64,000 bases of DNA, taken from contig NZ_LXYU01000001.1 in the NCBI RefSeq assembly GCF_001952075.1, positions 434,001 through 498,000 on the forward strand. Direction: 5' to 3'. The stretch comes from Ditibartonella apis. Lineage in GTDB: Bacteria > Pseudomonadota > Alphaproteobacteria > Rhizobiales > Rhizobiaceae. Shown here one piece after another: positions 8,285-17,917 of this stretch; position 1 is the first letter of the stretch, and each line of letters begins with the position of its first letter. The translations under genes and the position numbers were made by a program. The notes under the pieces were generated by a model. The model made no database searches and was not told the DNA's origin. It saw only the letters and a program-made list of their open reading frames with translations.

Positions 8285-8659
8285 CTATTGTAACTCGACA
8301 GGTGCTGCGACAGATGACTGTGGCTGAACCGGCTGGTTTTGAACTTGAGGCTGCGACGGCTGTGCCTGCTGCACATTTCTGTCCCAACAACCGAGATTTT
8401 TCCCACGCAGATTATGAGCATCAATGTCAACGAGAGCACGCTGGTCGTCTTTCATCATATAGTAACGCGTTCTGGTTTTCACATTGATTTTTTGCCAACC
8501 GGCACATTCTGTCGGTAACTCGACTTTTTGTGTAGTAATTTTTTCCGTCCATGCTGTCGCTTGGGTTGCACATCCCGTAAGCATCAGGAAACATGGCAGA
8601 AATAATGTTTTTGCTGATATAAAACGATTCAAACTGCCCATGAATTTTAATCCGATCAT
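8285..8659 (-). CDS. Small lipoprotein with CAGW...HN...GCW motif
   Basis: 124 residues. A hydrophobic signal ends in LMLTGC, a lipobox with Cys30; a start at Met7 (8641) would give a more usual signal length. The mature part has a compact cysteine pattern: CAGW at 52-55, HN at 82-83, GCW at 90-92. The tail of about 30 residues is rich in Gln, Pro and Val. From memory, the same pattern occurs in small lipoproteins near lysis genes of rhizobial prophages (Rz1-like), but no other phage gene is present here. It is probably a membrane-anchored periplasmic protein; the function is unknown. Confidence 0.7.
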   Translation of the reverse strand: MIGLKFMGSLNRFISAKTLFLPCFLMLTGCATQATAWTEKITTQKVELPTECAGWQKINVKTRTRYYMMKDDQRALVDIDAHNLRGKNLGCWDRNVQQAQPSQPQVQNQPVQPQSSVAAPVELQ

Positions 8660-8882
8660 TCGATGTTCACGTCATTCTCCGGAAAATGACAATAACAAAC
8701 TCTGCCCCGATAACAAAAACAATCGTTAATTTAAGGTTAAAATCTGACAAAAGCATGAAAACATCAAAAACCCGTGAAACGCTTTTCAGTAACTCACAAA
8801 CGTGACTACTCTTAAGGAACGAGTTTTCGCAAACGTACCGTCTACGTTTCGATATAACAGACAACCATTGAAAGGACGTCTC

Positions 8883-9839
8883 ATGAAACATCGCGCTTTA
8901 GGAAATACAGGTTTCAACATCGTGCCACTCGTCTTTGGCGGCAACGTCTTCGGTTGGACACTCAATGAGAAACAGTCTTTTACCATGCTTGATGCAATTG
9001 CCGAAAGCGGACTTAATGCCATTGATACAGCCGACGCCTATTCGACCTGGGTTGAAGGAAATAAGGGGGGTGAGTCCGAAACCATTATCGGCAACTGGTT
9101 GAAACAAAATCCGTCAAAGCGGGATAAATTCTATATTTTTACCAAAGTTGGTTCGGATATGGGGGAACCAGGGCACAAAGGTCTTTCTGCCCGCTGGATT
9201 GAACAGGCGGTTGAAGATTCTCTTCGCCGTTTACACGTCGATTTTATAGATCTTTATCAATCGCATTGGTTTGACCCCGAAACCCCTTTTGAAGAAACAC
9301 TGGAAGCCTATAGCAAATTGTTGAAAGCGGGAAAAATTCGCGCCATCGGTTGTTCCAATATAACGGCAGAACAGCTCGAACAAGCAATGACGGCGGCAAA
9401 AAATAACAATCTTCCAAGCTATCAGACTTTGCAACCCGAATATAACCTTTATGACCGGCAGTCCTTTGAAGGACCGCTTGCCGATACAGCGCAGAAATAC
9501 GGTATGGGCGTTATAACCTATTACAGTCTGGCATCCGGTTTTCTTTCAGGAAAATATCGCTCGAAAGAAGACCTTGCGGGTCATAAGCGTGGTTCGCGTG
9601 TAGAAAAATATATGAACCCTCGCGGAATGCGGATTTTGGAAGCCCTTGATACAATTAGTGAAAAGCATAATGTGACACAGGCTGAAATTGCCCTTGCATG
9701 GCTTATAGCTAAACCGGCTGTTACTGCCCCTATTGCCAGTGCAACAAAGATTGACCAACTTTATAGCCTCGTCAAAGCGACCATGATCAATCTGAGCAAG
9801 AACGATATCGATACGCTCGATCAGGCAAGCAGTTATTAG
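8883..9839 (+). CDS. Aldo/keto reductase
   Basis: 318 residues from the ATG at 8883, with AAAGGACG just upstream; an in-frame GTG at 8802 would add 27 unconserved residues. (beta/alpha)8 NAD(P)H-dependent reductase. The catalytic tetrad can be placed: Asp in DTADAYSTW, Tyr just after it, Lys in FTKVGSDMG and His in QSHWFDP. The ARWIEQAVEDSLRRL signature and the C-terminal coenzyme-binding segment are present. The ESETIIGNWLK stretch fits the YajO/IolS-like branch. Substrate unknown. It has its own promoter region and is followed by a nested inverted repeat. Confidence 0.92.
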   Translation: MKHRALGNTGFNIVPLVFGGNVFGWTLNEKQSFTMLDAIAESGLNAIDTADAYSTWVEGNKGGESETIIGNWLKQNPSKRDKFYIFTKVGSDMGEPGHKGLSARWIEQAVEDSLRRLHVDFIDLYQSHWFDPETPFEETLEAYSKLLKAGKIRAIGCSNITAEQLEQAMTAAKNNNLPSYQTLQPEYNLYDRQSFEGPLADTAQKYGMGVITYYSLASGFLSGKYRSKEDLAGHKRGSRVEKYMNPRGMRILEALDTISEKHNVTQAEIALAWLIAKPAVTAPIASATKIDQLYSLVKATMINLSKNDIDTLDQASSY

Positions 9840-9858
9840 AATTATCACTTCAAGAGCT

Positions 9859-9906
9859 GGAAAGAAGAGGAATTTTCATTGAAAAATGGACGACGCCCTT
9901 CTTTCC
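9859..9906 (+). terminator. Nested inverted repeat after the aldo/keto reductase gene
   Basis: GGAAAGAAG (9859-9867) pairs with CTTCTTTCC (9898-9906). Inside the loop, ATTTTC and GAAAAT form a second stem. It sits 20 bases after the stop codon. There is no long T-run, so termination efficiency is uncertain. Confidence 0.4.
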
Positions 9907-9924
9907 GACTTTATAAATTATTCC

Positions 9925-9941
9925 ATAATAATCATTATTAT
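9925..9941. promoter_or_regulatory. 17-base palindrome, Fur-box-like, upstream of cysK
   Basis: ATAATAAT-C-ATTATTAT is a perfect 8-1-8 inverted repeat. The Fur-family 7-1-7 pattern TGATAAT-N-ATTATCA differs at one position per arm. It lies about 150 bases upstream of the cysK start and 86 bases after the reductase stop. It could be an operator for a Fur/Mur-type regulator or only AT-rich symmetry. Confidence 0.35.
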
Positions 9942-10090
9942 TAGAATGTTTTTTTAATTCCTACCTATGAATGACATATTTTAGCTATATCATTCTATGA
10001 TTTGGCTCTATCCTGATAATAAGCAAGCGGGAGCGGGAAAAACCGTTCTGCTTGAAAAAATTTCACGACAATCATTCAGGGAGACCGGTC

Positions 10091-11062
10091 ATGGCGGATA
10101 AACATTCAGGGAAAAAAGGACGTGGCATCGTTTATAATTCTGTATTGGAGACGATCGGAAACACGCCACTTGTCCGCATCGACCATTTTGCCAAAAATAA
10201 AGGCGTAAAAGCCAACCTTTTGGCAAAACTTGAATTCTTCAATCCATTGGCAAGTGTCAAAGATCGTATCGGACTTGCTATGATCGAGGCACTTGAAAAA
10301 CAGGGAAAAGCCCATCCCGGCAAAACTGTTCTAATCGAACCGACATCCGGCAATACCGGTATTGCACTTGCTTTTGTTGCAGCTGCCAAAGGTTACAAGC
10401 TGATTTTGACAATGCCGGAAACCATGTCAATCGAGCGACGCAAATTGTTGAAGTTTCTTGGTGCCGAACTGGTATTGACGGAAGGCGCTAAGGGAATGAA
10501 AGGTGCCATTGCCAAAGCCGAAGAGCTGGCTGCCGGAAATCCGGACGCTATTATTCCCCAACAGTTTGAAAATCCGGCGAATCCGGAAATCCACCGCCAG
10601 ACAACAGCTGAAGAAATCTGGAATGATACTGATGGTAATGTCGACTTTCTGGTTGCCGGTTTTGGTACGGGCGGCACTATTACCGGAATTGGTGAAGTGA
10701 TAAAAAAACGTAAACCCGATTTTAAAATCGTTGCGGTAGAGCCGAAAGATTCGCCGGTTTTATCGGGTGGACAACCCGGTCCACACAAAATCCAAGGTAT
10801 CGGAGCGGGTTTCATACCGAAAATACTCAATACAAAAATCATCGACGAGATTGTAACTGTTTCAAATGACGATGCATTCAAGAATTCGCGGGATCTTGCC
10901 CATCTGGAAGGAATTCCGGTTGGCATTTCTGCCGGCGCTGCATTGACAGCTGCTGTCGAGGTTGGCAAGCGTCCGGAAAACAAAGGGAAAAACATCGTCA
11001 TTATCATTCCCGATTTTGCTGAAAGATATTTGTCTACCCAGCTCTTTGACGGCCTTGATTGA
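10091..11062 (+). CDS. cysK: Cysteine synthase A (O-acetylserine sulfhydrylase)
   Basis: Makes cysteine from O-acetylserine and sulfide, PLP-dependent. 323 residues from the ATG at 10091, preceded by CAGGGAGA; an in-frame TTG at 10052 is less likely. Visible: [11 protein letters not shown], the PLP lysine in [10 protein letters not shown], the substrate loop [12 protein letters not shown], the phosphate-binding [10 protein letters not shown] and the VGISAGAA region. The N-terminus carries an extra basic stretch (about 12 residues) before [11 protein letters not shown]. It is a single gene with a 250-base upstream region containing the AT-rich palindrome. Confidence 0.95.
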   Translation: MADKHSGKKGRGIVYNSVLETIGNTPLVRIDHFAKNKGVKANLLAKLEFFNPLASVKDRIGLAMIEALEKQGKAHPGKTVLIEPTSGNTGIALAFVAAAKGYKLILTMPETMSIERRKLLKFLGAELVLTEGAKGMKGAIAKAEELAAGNPDAIIPQQFENPANPEIHRQTTAEEIWNDTDGNVDFLVAGFGTGGTITGIGEVIKKRKPDFKIVAVEPKDSPVLSGGQPGPHKIQGIGAGFIPKILNTKIIDEIVTVSNDDAFKNSRDLAHLEGIPVGISAGAALTAAVEVGKRPENKGKNIVIIIPDFAERYLSTQLFDGLD

Positions 11063-11388
11063 GCCACACCGATCAAGCCTCAAGTGCAGCATTCAAGTTT
11101 AAACTTATTGGTAACGATCGGCCGGATAAAAATAATCCGGGCGAGATGTTACGACAGAATGGAAATGTTGGATTGGTTGTTTGCACTTTTCCCGAGCCAA
11201 AGGTGATGTGCATCAGCCGTTCGAAAAATGGTCCAATAAAAAAAGAACAATGGCTATACCCATCGAAGTTAGCCTGAACAAGTCGGACTTTTTCCGAAAT
11301 CGTTACCGAAACCGGTTATTACTGGAGAAGCGACGTATTAAATGCGTCAAACAATATCCTTCTCCAGCTATAACCACGTTCGGGTAAT
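11063..11388. other. 326-base gap between cysK and the DUF305 gene
   Basis: Region between convergent genes. A 72-codon open frame overlaps the cysK end but has no ribosome binding site and atypical composition, so I do not call it. No clear terminator hairpin is found. Confidence 0.5.
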
Positions 11389-11772
11389 TTATTGCTTATC
11401 ATTGACCTTAAGCCAATCCTGCATTTGGCTTATTTCTTTCTGTTGGGCCGCAATAATCGTTTCAGCAAGCTTGCGTGCCTCCGGATCTTTTCCGTATTTC
11501 AATTCAACTTCTGCCATATCGACGGCACCCTGATGATGGGCAAGCATCATTTTAATAAAATCGACGTCTGCATTGCCGCTCATTTTGATAGACATGTTTT
11601 TCATCATGGATTCATTGACTTTATCCAAAGCTGATGAAGATGCTGATAAAGCTTGCGAGGCAGTCGAGGCTGCAGTTTTTGCCATATCTGTCACGTGACT
11701 GTTTTCACTTTGAGCTGCTGCATAGCAAATTGAAGCACAAGAGATACATAAGGCCACTACCAATTTCTTCAT
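11389..11772 (-). CDS. Exported DUF305 protein (metal-binding four-helix type)
   Basis: 127 residues with a signal peptide at about 1-20 (hydrophobic core, then YAAAQS cleavage site). The mature part has the DUF305 hallmark FIKMMLAHHQGAVDMAEVEL with His79-His80, several Met residues, and the matching MQDWL at the end. Members are periplasmic or secreted helical proteins, some of which bind copper or silver (CopM type). The Ser/Ala-rich stretch at about 33-50 is a linker. It stands alone; the long upstream gap may hold its promoter. A role in metal handling is a family-level inference. Confidence 0.88.
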   Translation of the reverse strand: MKKLVVALCISCASICYAAAQSENSHVTDMAKTAASTASQALSASSSALDKVNESMMKNMSIKMSGNADVDFIKMMLAHHQGAVDMAEVELKYGKDPEARKLAETIIAAQQKEISQMQDWLKVNDKQ

Positions 11773-12349
11773 ATTAAAAATCCTCTTGGTTATTTAAATT
11801 CTGTCTTTAAACATAGTTTAATTTAACAGATGGGCAAGCTGGATTGCCGATGAAAATATAAAACGACGTTCCGAACGACCTTCATCACAAAAGCAGATGA
11901 AGACCGAAAATGTAATGGAACAATTGAATTTTGAGGAATGAATGTTTTAAACATGAAGAAACAAGAATTTTTAAAATTCAGTGAATTGATTGATCTCGTC
12001 ACGTCTTGAACAAAATTCCGACGTTTATGAATAAGTCTGGATTTTTATTGACTTCAATGCCTGAAAATGTTTTTTAGCTTTTCAAAATAAAATATTTCCG
12101 CTTAATTTGTTGGCTAACAGTTTCGCCAACTTTCCGGTTTTTGCGATATATAGTTTCCCAGTTAAAAACCCGTTTTAATACACACAATATGTCAGACTGT
12201 CATGCGTTCCGCATGAGGGGCAAAAATACTTTGCTCTCAAAGAAATTCTGCCCCCATGAAACCGCCTGAATTAGAGATAATTGAAACCATTGTAAAACGC
12301 CTGATCGCATGGCCTCTCTCTGTCTGAGGAGCCGGCATCAAGAGGTTCG
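11773..12349. other. 577-base intergenic region with two adjacent hairpins
   Basis: No credible open frame. The left part is the upstream region of the DUF305 gene; the right part is downstream of the TIGR02302 gene (both genes minus). Its main content is the pair of adjacent hairpins at 12201-12254, listed separately. Confidence 0.55.
12201..12254. ncRNA. Two adjacent hairpins, possible structured RNA
   Basis: Hairpin 1: CATGCG (12201-12206) with CGCATG (12210-12215). Hairpin 2: GGGGCA (12217-12222) with TGCCCC (12249-12254), enclosing CTTTG (12229-12233) and CAAAG (12238-12242) around a CTCT loop. The two stand one base apart. No T-run follows on either strand, so a plain terminator is unlikely. 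Strand and function are open. Confidence 0.35.
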
Positions 12350-14791
12350 TCAATCAAACTTCAACAAACGTTCAAGATAATCTTTTTCACTTTCAGGCAA
12401 TGCGGATTGCCCCAATTTTTTCCGGATTTCATCAAGAATGCGACGGGCACGCTGCATATCGCTTTCTTGCGGAATTCCGTTCTTTTCCGACTGATGTCCT
12501 GCTGAGCCCAGTTTACGCCCGAGAGGATCTTTTGCAGCTGCGTCGCCATTTTCGTCTTTTTCGCCATTTTTCTTCATGGCCTGCTGCATTTCCTGCATCA
12601 GTTCCCCCGCCCCATTGCGCATCGCATCCAAAGCTTGCGACTGTTGATCGGCAGAGCCACCCGCATCCCCCTGCTGAAGCGACTGGCCCGATTTATTCAT
12701 TTTATTTTCGGCATCTTTCAATCCGTCACCGGATTTCAAGCCTTTATCGGATAAGTCTTTGCCGAATTTTTTCAATTCCTGCTCAAGATCATCTTGCCGT
12801 CTTTTTAATCCATCAAGGTCTTTGCGGTATTCTTCGGGTGTTTTTTCCCCGCGCTCACGCTCATCTTCAAGTTTATGGGTGTCATTTAAAGTCTCTTGTT
12901 GCCTGCGCATCAAGTCGCCAAGCTTATCAAGCTGCTTTTGCATCTCCTCCATCTGGTTTCCGGCTTCTCCCGAACCGCCGTTCCCGCGATTGACCTGAAG
13001 ATTATCCATGAGCTGTTCAAGTTCGTTTAAAAGCTGTTCAGCTGCACTGTGGTTTCCCAACTTGGCCATATCCTCAAGCTGTTCGAGTTTTCGGGCAAGT
13101 TCATCCGGTGAGAGATTTTGTGCCTTTTCAGAAGGCTTTTGGCCAAGGCCATCGTTTTGTTGCTGTTGGGCAAGTGCGGCAATATAATCATTCATTGCCT
13201 GACGCAAGGCGTCAGTCAGACGTTCGATTTCCTCAGGCGAAGCGCCATTTCTTAAAGCATCCCGCAGAGCTGCCGCGGCTGCCTTCAAGTTTTTTTCTGC
13301 CTGATTGACGTTGTCTCCCTCGATACCGATTGCTGTTTGCCACATAAAATCGGCAACATTTTTCAAATCTTCATCGGTTTCTGCCAGATGAAGTCGGGTC
13401 CAGATGCTACGCAATGCCAGATAATGGGAAAAATTGTTAATCGTATCTTCCGGCCGCAAAGTGAGAGCTGACAACATATCAAGTACATGATCGCGGGAAA
13501 GCGTATTAAGTGCCAATATCCGGCGTTGTTCAACCACTGCACGGGCAAGCGGATTGCCGAAATTTCTTTGCGGCAATGTCATCGTACGCGTTTCGCTTCT
13601 TCCCTGATGACCGGCGCCATCTTCTGCAACGAGTGTTAACCGCACTTCCGAACCTGCCCACGGATGGGTGCTGACATCCTGCACGGTGCGCGCATCACCT
13701 TTGCCGCCGCGCGGAATCATCAATTTGATTTCCGGTGCATCATAAAGTGGGTGACCGGTTTCCTTGATAGCCGATGTAGGCGTTATTTCCACGTAAGCTT
13801 TCTCTACCCCGTAATCATCATCAAGCGCATAATCGAGTTCCAGCGAACCATTGAGAATACGTCCCGGTTCCTTGGTAAGCCTGATAGTGGGCGCATGATC
13901 GGCAACAACATCAAAATGCCAGTTCTTTTCATAGTGGCGGGTTCTTAATGTCATATCTCCCGATGAAGAAAGAGTGGTCTCGAATGTCTTGCTATTGCTT
14001 CTGTGTGTTCCTTCGTCGAGAGCACCGATATTTACCATTTTTCGAGTTTTATTATCGCGCAATTTCAGTGTCGCATCTCCGCCGTCAACCAAACGGATAG
14101 TGACCTTGCTTCCTTCCGGAACCTTGGCGTTCAAAAGATTGCCTTCTGTCAGATAGATAGGCGCTTCGCCGGTATAAGGCGGCGGTGTTACCCATGCGTC
14201 CATTCGCATTTTCGACAAATTGACAGGTTGGGAAAAATCAAAAAGATCAGCAATCCTTCCGCCTGACGTGCCTGAAGAATAGGCAAACGCTGTTACCGTA
14301 AAAAGCACCACCAGCGCCCGCAATGCCAGCGGATCAATCCGCGTAATCCCTGTTTCCGGTGCGCCTGTTTTCAGGTTTTTAAGGGCACTTGCCATACGGC
14401 GCTGATGTTCGGCCCAAAGAGCTTTGGCAAAAGCATTATTGGCGTCATTGACCGGCGCATCATAAAGCGTTTCGAGAGGCTGGTTTTTCAGGCCGCTTGC
14501 CTGTTCAATCCGGTGGTCGATATCCTTTCGGGAAGGAAAATGAAAACCGGAAATAAAAAACAGCGAACCGATTGCTATAAAAAGCAGTGCCCAAAGTACA
14601 ATCACATGCGGCCAATAGGAAAGGTAATTGAAAACACCAAACCACGTGAGCGACAACAAAATCAACAATACAAGAACGCATGTAATGATACGTGGCCACA
14701 CGCGTTCAAATGTCAGAACACACCAGGCAACAGCTCTTGCTTTGGCAAGTGCTGCCAGTCGAAACCGGAAAGTGCGCTCATCGTTCAGCAA
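12350..14791 (-). CDS. TIGR02302/DUF4175 family large membrane protein
   Basis: 813 residues, TTG start at 14791. Two hydrophobic segments at about 30-50 and 57-80 and a third around 152-170 anchor it. A periplasm-like beta-rich part (about 190-410; TPPPYTGEAPIYL, DDDYGVEKAYVEI) follows. The C-terminal third (about 490-790) is a very charged Gln/Glu/Lys-rich coiled coil with repeats such as LEQLEDMAKLG and QQGDAGGSADQQSQALDAM. The family is restricted, as far as I recall, to Alphaproteobacteria and linked to lysA. Function unknown. It follows lysA by about 115 bases, so it may be expressed with lptM-lysA. Confidence 0.88.
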   Translation of the reverse strand: MLNDERTFRFRLAALAKARAVAWCVLTFERVWPRIITCVLVLLILLSLTWFGVFNYLSYWPHVIVLWALLFIAIGSLFFISGFHFPSRKDIDHRIEQASGLKNQPLETLYDAPVNDANNAFAKALWAEHQRRMASALKNLKTGAPETGITRIDPLALRALVVLFTVTAFAYSSGTSGGRIADLFDFSQPVNLSKMRMDAWVTPPPYTGEAPIYLTEGNLLNAKVPEGSKVTIRLVDGGDATLKLRDNKTRKMVNIGALDEGTHRSNSKTFETTLSSSGDMTLRTRHYEKNWHFDVVADHAPTIRLTKEPGRILNGSLELDYALDDDYGVEKAYVEITPTSAIKETGHPLYDAPEIKLMIPRGGKGDARTVQDVSTHPWAGSEVRLTLVAEDGAGHQGRSETRTMTLPQRNFGNPLARAVVEQRRILALNTLSRDHVLDMLSALTLRPEDTINNFSHYLALRSIWTRLHLAETDEDLKNVADFMWQTAIGIEGDNVNQAEKNLKAAAAALRDALRNGASPEEIERLTDALRQAMNDYIAALAQQQQNDGLGQKPSEKAQNLSPDELARKLEQLEDMAKLGNHSAAEQLLNELEQLMDNLQVNRGNGGSGEAGNQMEEMQKQLDKLGDLMRRQQETLNDTHKLEDERERGEKTPEEYRKDLDGLKRRQDDLEQELKKFGKDLSDKGLKSGDGLKDAENKMNKSGQSLQQGDAGGSADQQSQALDAMRNGAGELMQEMQQAMKKNGEKDENGDAAAKDPLGRKLGSAGHQSEKNGIPQESDMQRARRILDEIRKKLGQSALPESEKDYLERLLKFD

Positions 14792-14907
14792 GGTTCAAGT
14801 TCTTCCCTTCGCATTAATTTGATTTATCATCGCAATAAAACAGCAAAGACAAAACCCTTTGCCAAAAATGTCTCGCCAATTTTAACTGAAAACCGGCGAG
14901 CCTGATA

Positions 14908-16182
14908 TCAAGAATTTTCTACCCATTCAGGCACCCGATCAAGCCCGATCATTTCCTCATACGAAATACGCGGGCGAACGATATCAAAACGCTTGTCACA
15001 CACCAAAACTTCGGGAACCAAAAGTCGTGTATTATAGGTGCTTGCCATAACTGCACCATAAGCTCCTGCACTGCAGACAGCCAGCAAGTCACCGGCTTTT
15101 GGTGAGGGAAGAAAGCGACCCAACCCCATGTAATCGCCCGTTTCGCAAACCGGACCAACAATATCGGCCTTCATTGGCACATCATTCTGCCTTGGCTCTT
15201 TTACCGGTACAATGTCGTGCCAGGCATCGTATAAAGTCGGGCGGATCAGATCGTTCATTGCCGCATCGACAATAACGAAATTTCTTCCTGCCCCATGTTT
15301 TATATAGATGACAGAGGTTACCAGAATACCGGCATTGCCGACGATATTACGCCCCGGCTCCATGATGATCTGGACATTGAGTGAAGCAAAATGTTTTTTG
15401 ACAATATCTGCATATTCGGCCGGCGAAGGCGGGGGCATATTATCCTTGCGATAGACAATGCCAAGTCCACCACCGACATCGACATGACGGATATCATGCC
15501 CCTCATCCCGCAGAACATGGACAAAATCGGCAACAAGTGAAAAAGCATCGTCAAACGGCTGCAACTCGCAAATCTGGCTACCGATATGGACGTCAACTCC
15601 ATGGACATCGAGACCCGGGAGTTTTGCTGCCCGTTCATAAACCTCACGTGCAACCGCAATAGGAATACCGAACTTGTTTTCCGACTTTCCGGTGGCAATT
15701 TTCTGATGTGTCTTGGCGTCGACATTGGGATTGATGCGCAAGGAAACACGTGCTTTTTTCCCCATTGCAACAGCGCGTGCGGATAACTGCTGTAATTCGG
15801 GTTCCGATTCGGCATTGAAACAGTGGATATCATGACCAAGGGCAAAATCGATTTCTTCAACGGTTTTCCCGACACCGGAATAGACTATCTTGTCGGCAGG
15901 AATACCCGCCTTGAGTGCGCGACGCAGTTCCCCGCCCGACACGACGTCACCACCTGCTCCTTTTTTTGCAAGCAAGTTCAAAACCGCCTGATTGGAATTG
16001 GCTTTCAGCGCAAAGGCAACAAGCGCATTGGTGTCGGCAAACGCATGGCGATACTGTTCAAACTGTTGCTGAATGGCTGTAGCCGAATAGCAATAAAAAG
16101 GTGTTGCTAATTTTTTCGCTATATCGGCAATCGCTACATCTTCTGCATGTAGAAAGCCGTTACGATATTGGAATGGCTGCAA
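14908..16182 (-). CDS. lysA: Diaminopimelate decarboxylase
   Basis: Last step of lysine synthesis: meso-DAP to lysine, PLP-dependent. 424 residues. Visible: the PLP lysine in FALKANSNQAVL (about 59), the VYSGVGKT segment, HVDVGGGLGI, the phosphate-binding EPGRNIVGN and the active-site Cys in GPVCETGDYMG. The start is TTG at 16182, directly after the stop of the lptM-like gene with no spacing, so translation is probably coupled. dapF, making the substrate epimer, lies at 51 kb. Confidence 0.96.
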   Translation of the reverse strand: MQPFQYRNGFLHAEDVAIADIAKKLATPFYCYSATAIQQQFEQYRHAFADTNALVAFALKANSNQAVLNLLAKKGAGGDVVSGGELRRALKAGIPADKIVYSGVGKTVEEIDFALGHDIHCFNAESEPELQQLSARAVAMGKKARVSLRINPNVDAKTHQKIATGKSENKFGIPIAVAREVYERAAKLPGLDVHGVDVHIGSQICELQPFDDAFSLVADFVHVLRDEGHDIRHVDVGGGLGIVYRKDNMPPPSPAEYADIVKKHFASLNVQIIMEPGRNIVGNAGILVTSVIYIKHGAGRNFVIVDAAMNDLIRPTLYDAWHDIVPVKEPRQNDVPMKADIVGPVCETGDYMGLGRFLPSPKAGDLLAVCSAGAYGAVMASTYNTRLLVPEVLVCDKRFDIVRPRISYEEMIGLDRVPEWVENS

Positions 16183-16371
16183 TTAATGCCTCTGTTTAAT
16201 CAAGCGATCGAGGATAAACGGCTTATCGACCTTGGGTTTTTGAACCATGTTACCGTTTGCATCTTCAACCATTGTGGATGGTGGCGGTTCAAGCGGACCT
16301 TTGCGTCCGCAACCGGCCAAGGCCACGCCACAGATTGTGACAATCATCAAACCGGCCAGAGTTTTTTTCAT
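16183..16371 (-). CDS. lptM: LptM (YifL)-type small lipoprotein
   Basis: 62 residues from the ATG at 16371; a longer frame begins at 16416 without support. The signal sequence MKKTLAGLMIVTICGVALAGC has a lipobox LAGC with Cys21, followed by GRKGPLEPPP, the conserved mature N-terminus of LptM-type lipoproteins. In enterobacteria LptM helps assemble the LptD LPS translocon. The rest is short and polar (ILDRLIKQ). The location argH-lptM-lysA is usual for Proteobacteria. The stop codon abuts the lysA start. Confidence 0.9.
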   Translation of the reverse strand: MKKTLAGLMIVTICGVALAGCGRKGPLEPPPSTMVEDANGNMVQKPKVDKPFILDRLIKQRH

Positions 16372-16485
16372 GATCGCGTCTCTTTCCAAAAAGCTTGTCC
16401 CATTTAAAAATAGCAAGCGTTACGCTCTTTCCGAACTATTTTAAATCTATTCCCATTCAATCTATTCTTTGTGTAGCGTTCAAAT

Positions 16486-17886
16486 TCAGGCTTTGGCAAG
16501 GCGTTTTTTCCAATAGTCGATTTGGCGACGCACTTCTTGCGGAGCGGTACCACCATAACTTTTGCGACTTTGAACAGACTTTTCAACGCTTAAGACATCA
16601 AAAACGTCTTCCGTGATATCCGGATAAACAGTCTTCAAATCTTCCAAAGTCAGATCGGAAAGATTACATTTTTTCTTTTCAGCCAAAGCCACTGCGTGAC
16701 CGGTGATATGGTGGGCTTCACGAAATGGCAGACCCAATTTTCTAACAAGCCAGTCAGCAAGATCGGTTGCAGTCGAATAACCGGAACCGGCAGCTTTTTT
16801 CATAACGTCGCGATTGACCTCAAGATCGCCAATCATACCTGCCATTGCGGCGAGCGATAATTCGAGCGACTGGGCAGCATCAAAAACCTGCTCTTTGTCT
16901 TCCTGCATATCTTTTGAATAGGCAAGCGGCAAACCTTTCATAATGGTCAATAAAGCAATCAGTGATCCGTTAATCCGTCCGGTCTTTGCACGAACAAGTT
17001 CTGCCGCATCCGGATTTTTCTTTTGCGGCATAATGGATGAACCGGTCGAAAAAGAATCAGGCAAATGGATAAAGTTGAATTGTGCCGTTGACCAGATAAC
17101 AATCTCTTCGGCAAGACGCGAAAGATGGATTGCGCAAATAGCTGTTGCACTTAAAAATTCCAGCGCGAAATCACGATCGGACACACTGTCGATCGAATTT
17201 CTTGTTGGCTCCCTGAAACCCAAAGCCTTTGCTGTCATGAAACGATCAGTGGGAAAGCTTGTACCGGCAAGGGCGGCTGCCCCCAAAGGCGATTCGTTCA
17301 TCCTTTCACGTGCATCATGCATACGCGACAAATCGCGACCGAACATTTCGACATAGGCCATTAAATGGTGACCAAGAGTAATCGGCTGGGCAACCTGCAA
17401 ATGCGTAAAGCCCGGCATAAGTGTTTCAACTTCCTGATCGGCGCGATCGAGCAATGTTTCAATCAGATGTCTGATTGACTGTATTGTCTTGTCGGTTTCT
17501 TCCCTGACCCAGAGCCGAAAATCCAAAGCGACCTGGTCGTTTCTCGAGCGGGCAGTGTGGAGTCTTCCTGCGGCCGGACCAATCAGTTCGGCAAGGCGGG
17601 CTTCAATATTCATATGAATATCTTCAAGCTTGCGCGAAAAGACAAATTTGCCGCTCTCGATTTCGGCAAGAATGGTTTTCAAGCCTTTTTCGATCTCGTC
17701 ATAATCGGCCGCCGATATAATGCCTTGCGCAGCCAACATAGCGGCGTGTGCCGACGAACCTTTAATATCTTCTTTATAAAGTTTTTTATCAAAGCCGATC
17801 GAAGCGTTGATCTCTTCCATGATGGCTGCCGGACCCGAGGCAAAACGGCCGCCCCACATCTGGTTGCTTGATCCATTGTTCTTCAT
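16486..17886 (-). CDS. argH: Argininosuccinate lyase
   Basis: Final step of arginine synthesis: argininosuccinate to arginine plus fumarate. 466 residues from the ATG at 17886, where relatives start just before MWGGRF; the frame stays open further upstream but this would overlap the divergent tlpA. Fumarase/aspartase-superfamily signature [12 protein letters not shown] is at about residues 280-291, with HTARSRNDQ and the [10 protein letters not shown] region. First gene of an argH-lptM-lysA(-TIGR02302) minus-strand series. Its partner argG is at 26 kb on the plus strand. Confidence 0.96.
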   Translation of the reverse strand: MKNNGSSNQMWGGRFASGPAAIMEEINASIGFDKKLYKEDIKGSSAHAAMLAAQGIISAADYDEIEKGLKTILAEIESGKFVFSRKLEDIHMNIEARLAELIGPAAGRLHTARSRNDQVALDFRLWVREETDKTIQSIRHLIETLLDRADQEVETLMPGFTHLQVAQPITLGHHLMAYVEMFGRDLSRMHDARERMNESPLGAAALAGTSFPTDRFMTAKALGFREPTRNSIDSVSDRDFALEFLSATAICAIHLSRLAEEIVIWSTAQFNFIHLPDSFSTGSSIMPQKKNPDAAELVRAKTGRINGSLIALLTIMKGLPLAYSKDMQEDKEQVFDAAQSLELSLAAMAGMIGDLEVNRDVMKKAAGSGYSTATDLADWLVRKLGLPFREAHHITGHAVALAEKKKCNLSDLTLEDLKTVYPDITEDVFDVLSVEKSVQSRKSYGGTAPQEVRRQIDYWKKRLAKA

Positions 17887-17917
17887 ATATGTTAGCCCCC
17901 ATCGAAAGGACGAAAAA

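Noticed and set aside
11059..11277. 72-codon open frame after cysK
   Set aside because: Overlaps the cysK end, lacks a ribosome site and shows no family pattern.
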